Positions 63,643-64,000 of a stretch of 64,000 nucleotides of DNA are shown here, in pieces (position 1 is the first letter of the stretch; each line of letters begins with the position of its first letter). Source of the stretch: Tepidamorphaceae bacterium (GTDB taxonomy: Bacteria > Pseudomonadota > Alphaproteobacteria > Rhizobiales > JAKSCL01). Where the stretch lies: positions 1-64,000 of the forward strand of contig JANQPO010000019.1 of NCBI GenBank assembly GCA_028289445.1. Reading direction: 5' to 3'. The notes beneath the pieces are model-generated. The model did not search any database, had not been told where the DNA came from, and worked only from the letters and a program-made list of their open reading frames with translations. The translations under genes and the position numbers were made by a program.

Positions 63643-64000
63643 ATGGCCTTGTCCCGAACCGCCCTTGCCGGGTTTATCGTATTTGCCGTTGTGTTCGCGG
63701 CGGGTGTTCGCGCGGATGACGATTTCATCATCGTACAGTCAACGACGTCGACCCAGAACTCCGGGCTTTACGATATTCTGCTGCCGCAATTTACGGACAA
63801 GACAGGAATCGAGGTGCGGGTGGTTGCGGTCGGAACCGGCCAGGCGATCAAGAACGCCAAAAACTGCGACGGCGACGTGCTTCTCGTCCATGCGAGGGCG
63901 GCCGAGGAGGCGTTCGTGACCGAGGGCTACGGCGTTGCCCGCTACGACGTCATGTACAACGACTTCGTCATCGTCGGCCCGGCCGCCGATCCGGCAGGCG
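63643..64000 (+). CDS. tupA: Tungstate-binding periplasmic protein (N-terminal part; truncated by window end)
   Basis: At least 119 residues. A signal peptide (about 1-24) precedes the mature start. 'VQSTTSTQNSGLYDILLPQF' (about 30) supplies the T-T-S oxyanion-binding motif of TupA, and 'VVAVGTGQAIKNAK' and 'DVLLVHARAAEEAF' follow as in TupA. One Cys ('NCDG') replaces the Gly I expect. Directly downstream of tupC, it completes the importer. The 3' end is outside the window. Confidence 0.9.
   Translation, partial: MALSRTALAGFIVFAVVFAAGVRADDDFIIVQSTTSTQNSGLYDILLPQFTDKTGIEVRVVAVGTGQAIKNAKNCDGDVLLVHARAAEEAFVTEGYGVARYDVMYNDFVIVGPAADPAG

Overview
The window is high-GC chromosomal DNA from an alphaproteobacterium, most likely Hyphomicrobiales (Rhizobiales) or a close relative. 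Supporting signs are a BA14K-family protein, a (2S)-methylsuccinyl-CoA dehydrogenase of the ethylmalonyl-CoA pathway, a PutA without a visible N-terminal ribbon-helix-helix domain, the polA / GNAT and uvrC-pgsA-moaD-moaE neighbourhoods, and extensive use of 4-bp ATGA/GTGA overlaps. The species cannot be named from sequence alone.

Layout. Positions 1-815 are a decayed mobile region: the tail of a truncated gene and an IS1595/ISXO2-type transposase pseudogene with an in-frame stop. 816-3219 holds two overlapping DMT exporter genes divergent from an Lrp/AsnC regulator. 3220-3988 holds a broken tRNA-Met-like 3' fragment and an intact tRNA-Arg(CCG). 3989-8477 holds an acyltransferase, a GNAT enzyme and polA. 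8627-10345 is ureE-ureF-ureG with no structural urease genes in view.

The centrepiece is 10503-29170. It encodes what looks like the whole reductive pyrimidine degradation route. preT and preA reduce uracil/thymine, hydA opens the ring, a Zn amidohydrolase removes the carbamoyl group, an omega-amino-acid transaminase makes malonate semialdehyde, and an MmsA-type dehydrogenase gives acetyl-/propionyl-CoA. A five-gene ABC/sulfatase block with an NMT1/THI5-type binding protein is in the same apparent 12-gene transcription unit, which ends in a strong terminator. A TetR regulator resembling RutR lies between the two operons. I read RutR-like boxes (12 of 14 informative positions each) in front of both operons. 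Several passengers (a low-GC 112-aa orphan ORF, a DUF2268 protease, a sulfatase and an SDR that both lack canonical catalytic residues, a methyltransferase, two VOC proteins and an EamA exporter) are woven into the two operons and are unexplained.

29226-40704 contains terC, putA, a bdhA-patatin pair and a complete type I secretion apparatus (membrane fusion protein, ABC exporter with a Cys-less C39-like domain, TolC-type channel). Upstream on the same strand, 40867-47001 encodes its probable substrate. This is a 2044-aa FecR-like / cadherin-like / RTX protein with an embedded amidotransferase-like domain and a duplicated approximately 160-residue module.

47307-53686 has a lytic transglycosylase, a cold-shock protein, a BA14K protein, an MBL hydrolase, a three-gene cluster of secreted Cys-containing proteins around an RNase T2, a GST and a Ca2+/Na+ antiporter. 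53676-59165 is an SDR (pteridine-reductase-like), uvrC, pgsA, moaD, moaE, a small coiled-coil protein and a Zn alcohol dehydrogenase. 59353-64000 has methylsuccinyl-CoA dehydrogenase, another EamA transporter and a tungstate-type ABC operon (tupB, tupC, start of tupA) behind a perfect 7-bp inverted repeat. Two double-hairpin repeats of one family occur at 10361-10461 and 59198-59340. No CRISPR array, prophage or complete insertion sequence was seen.
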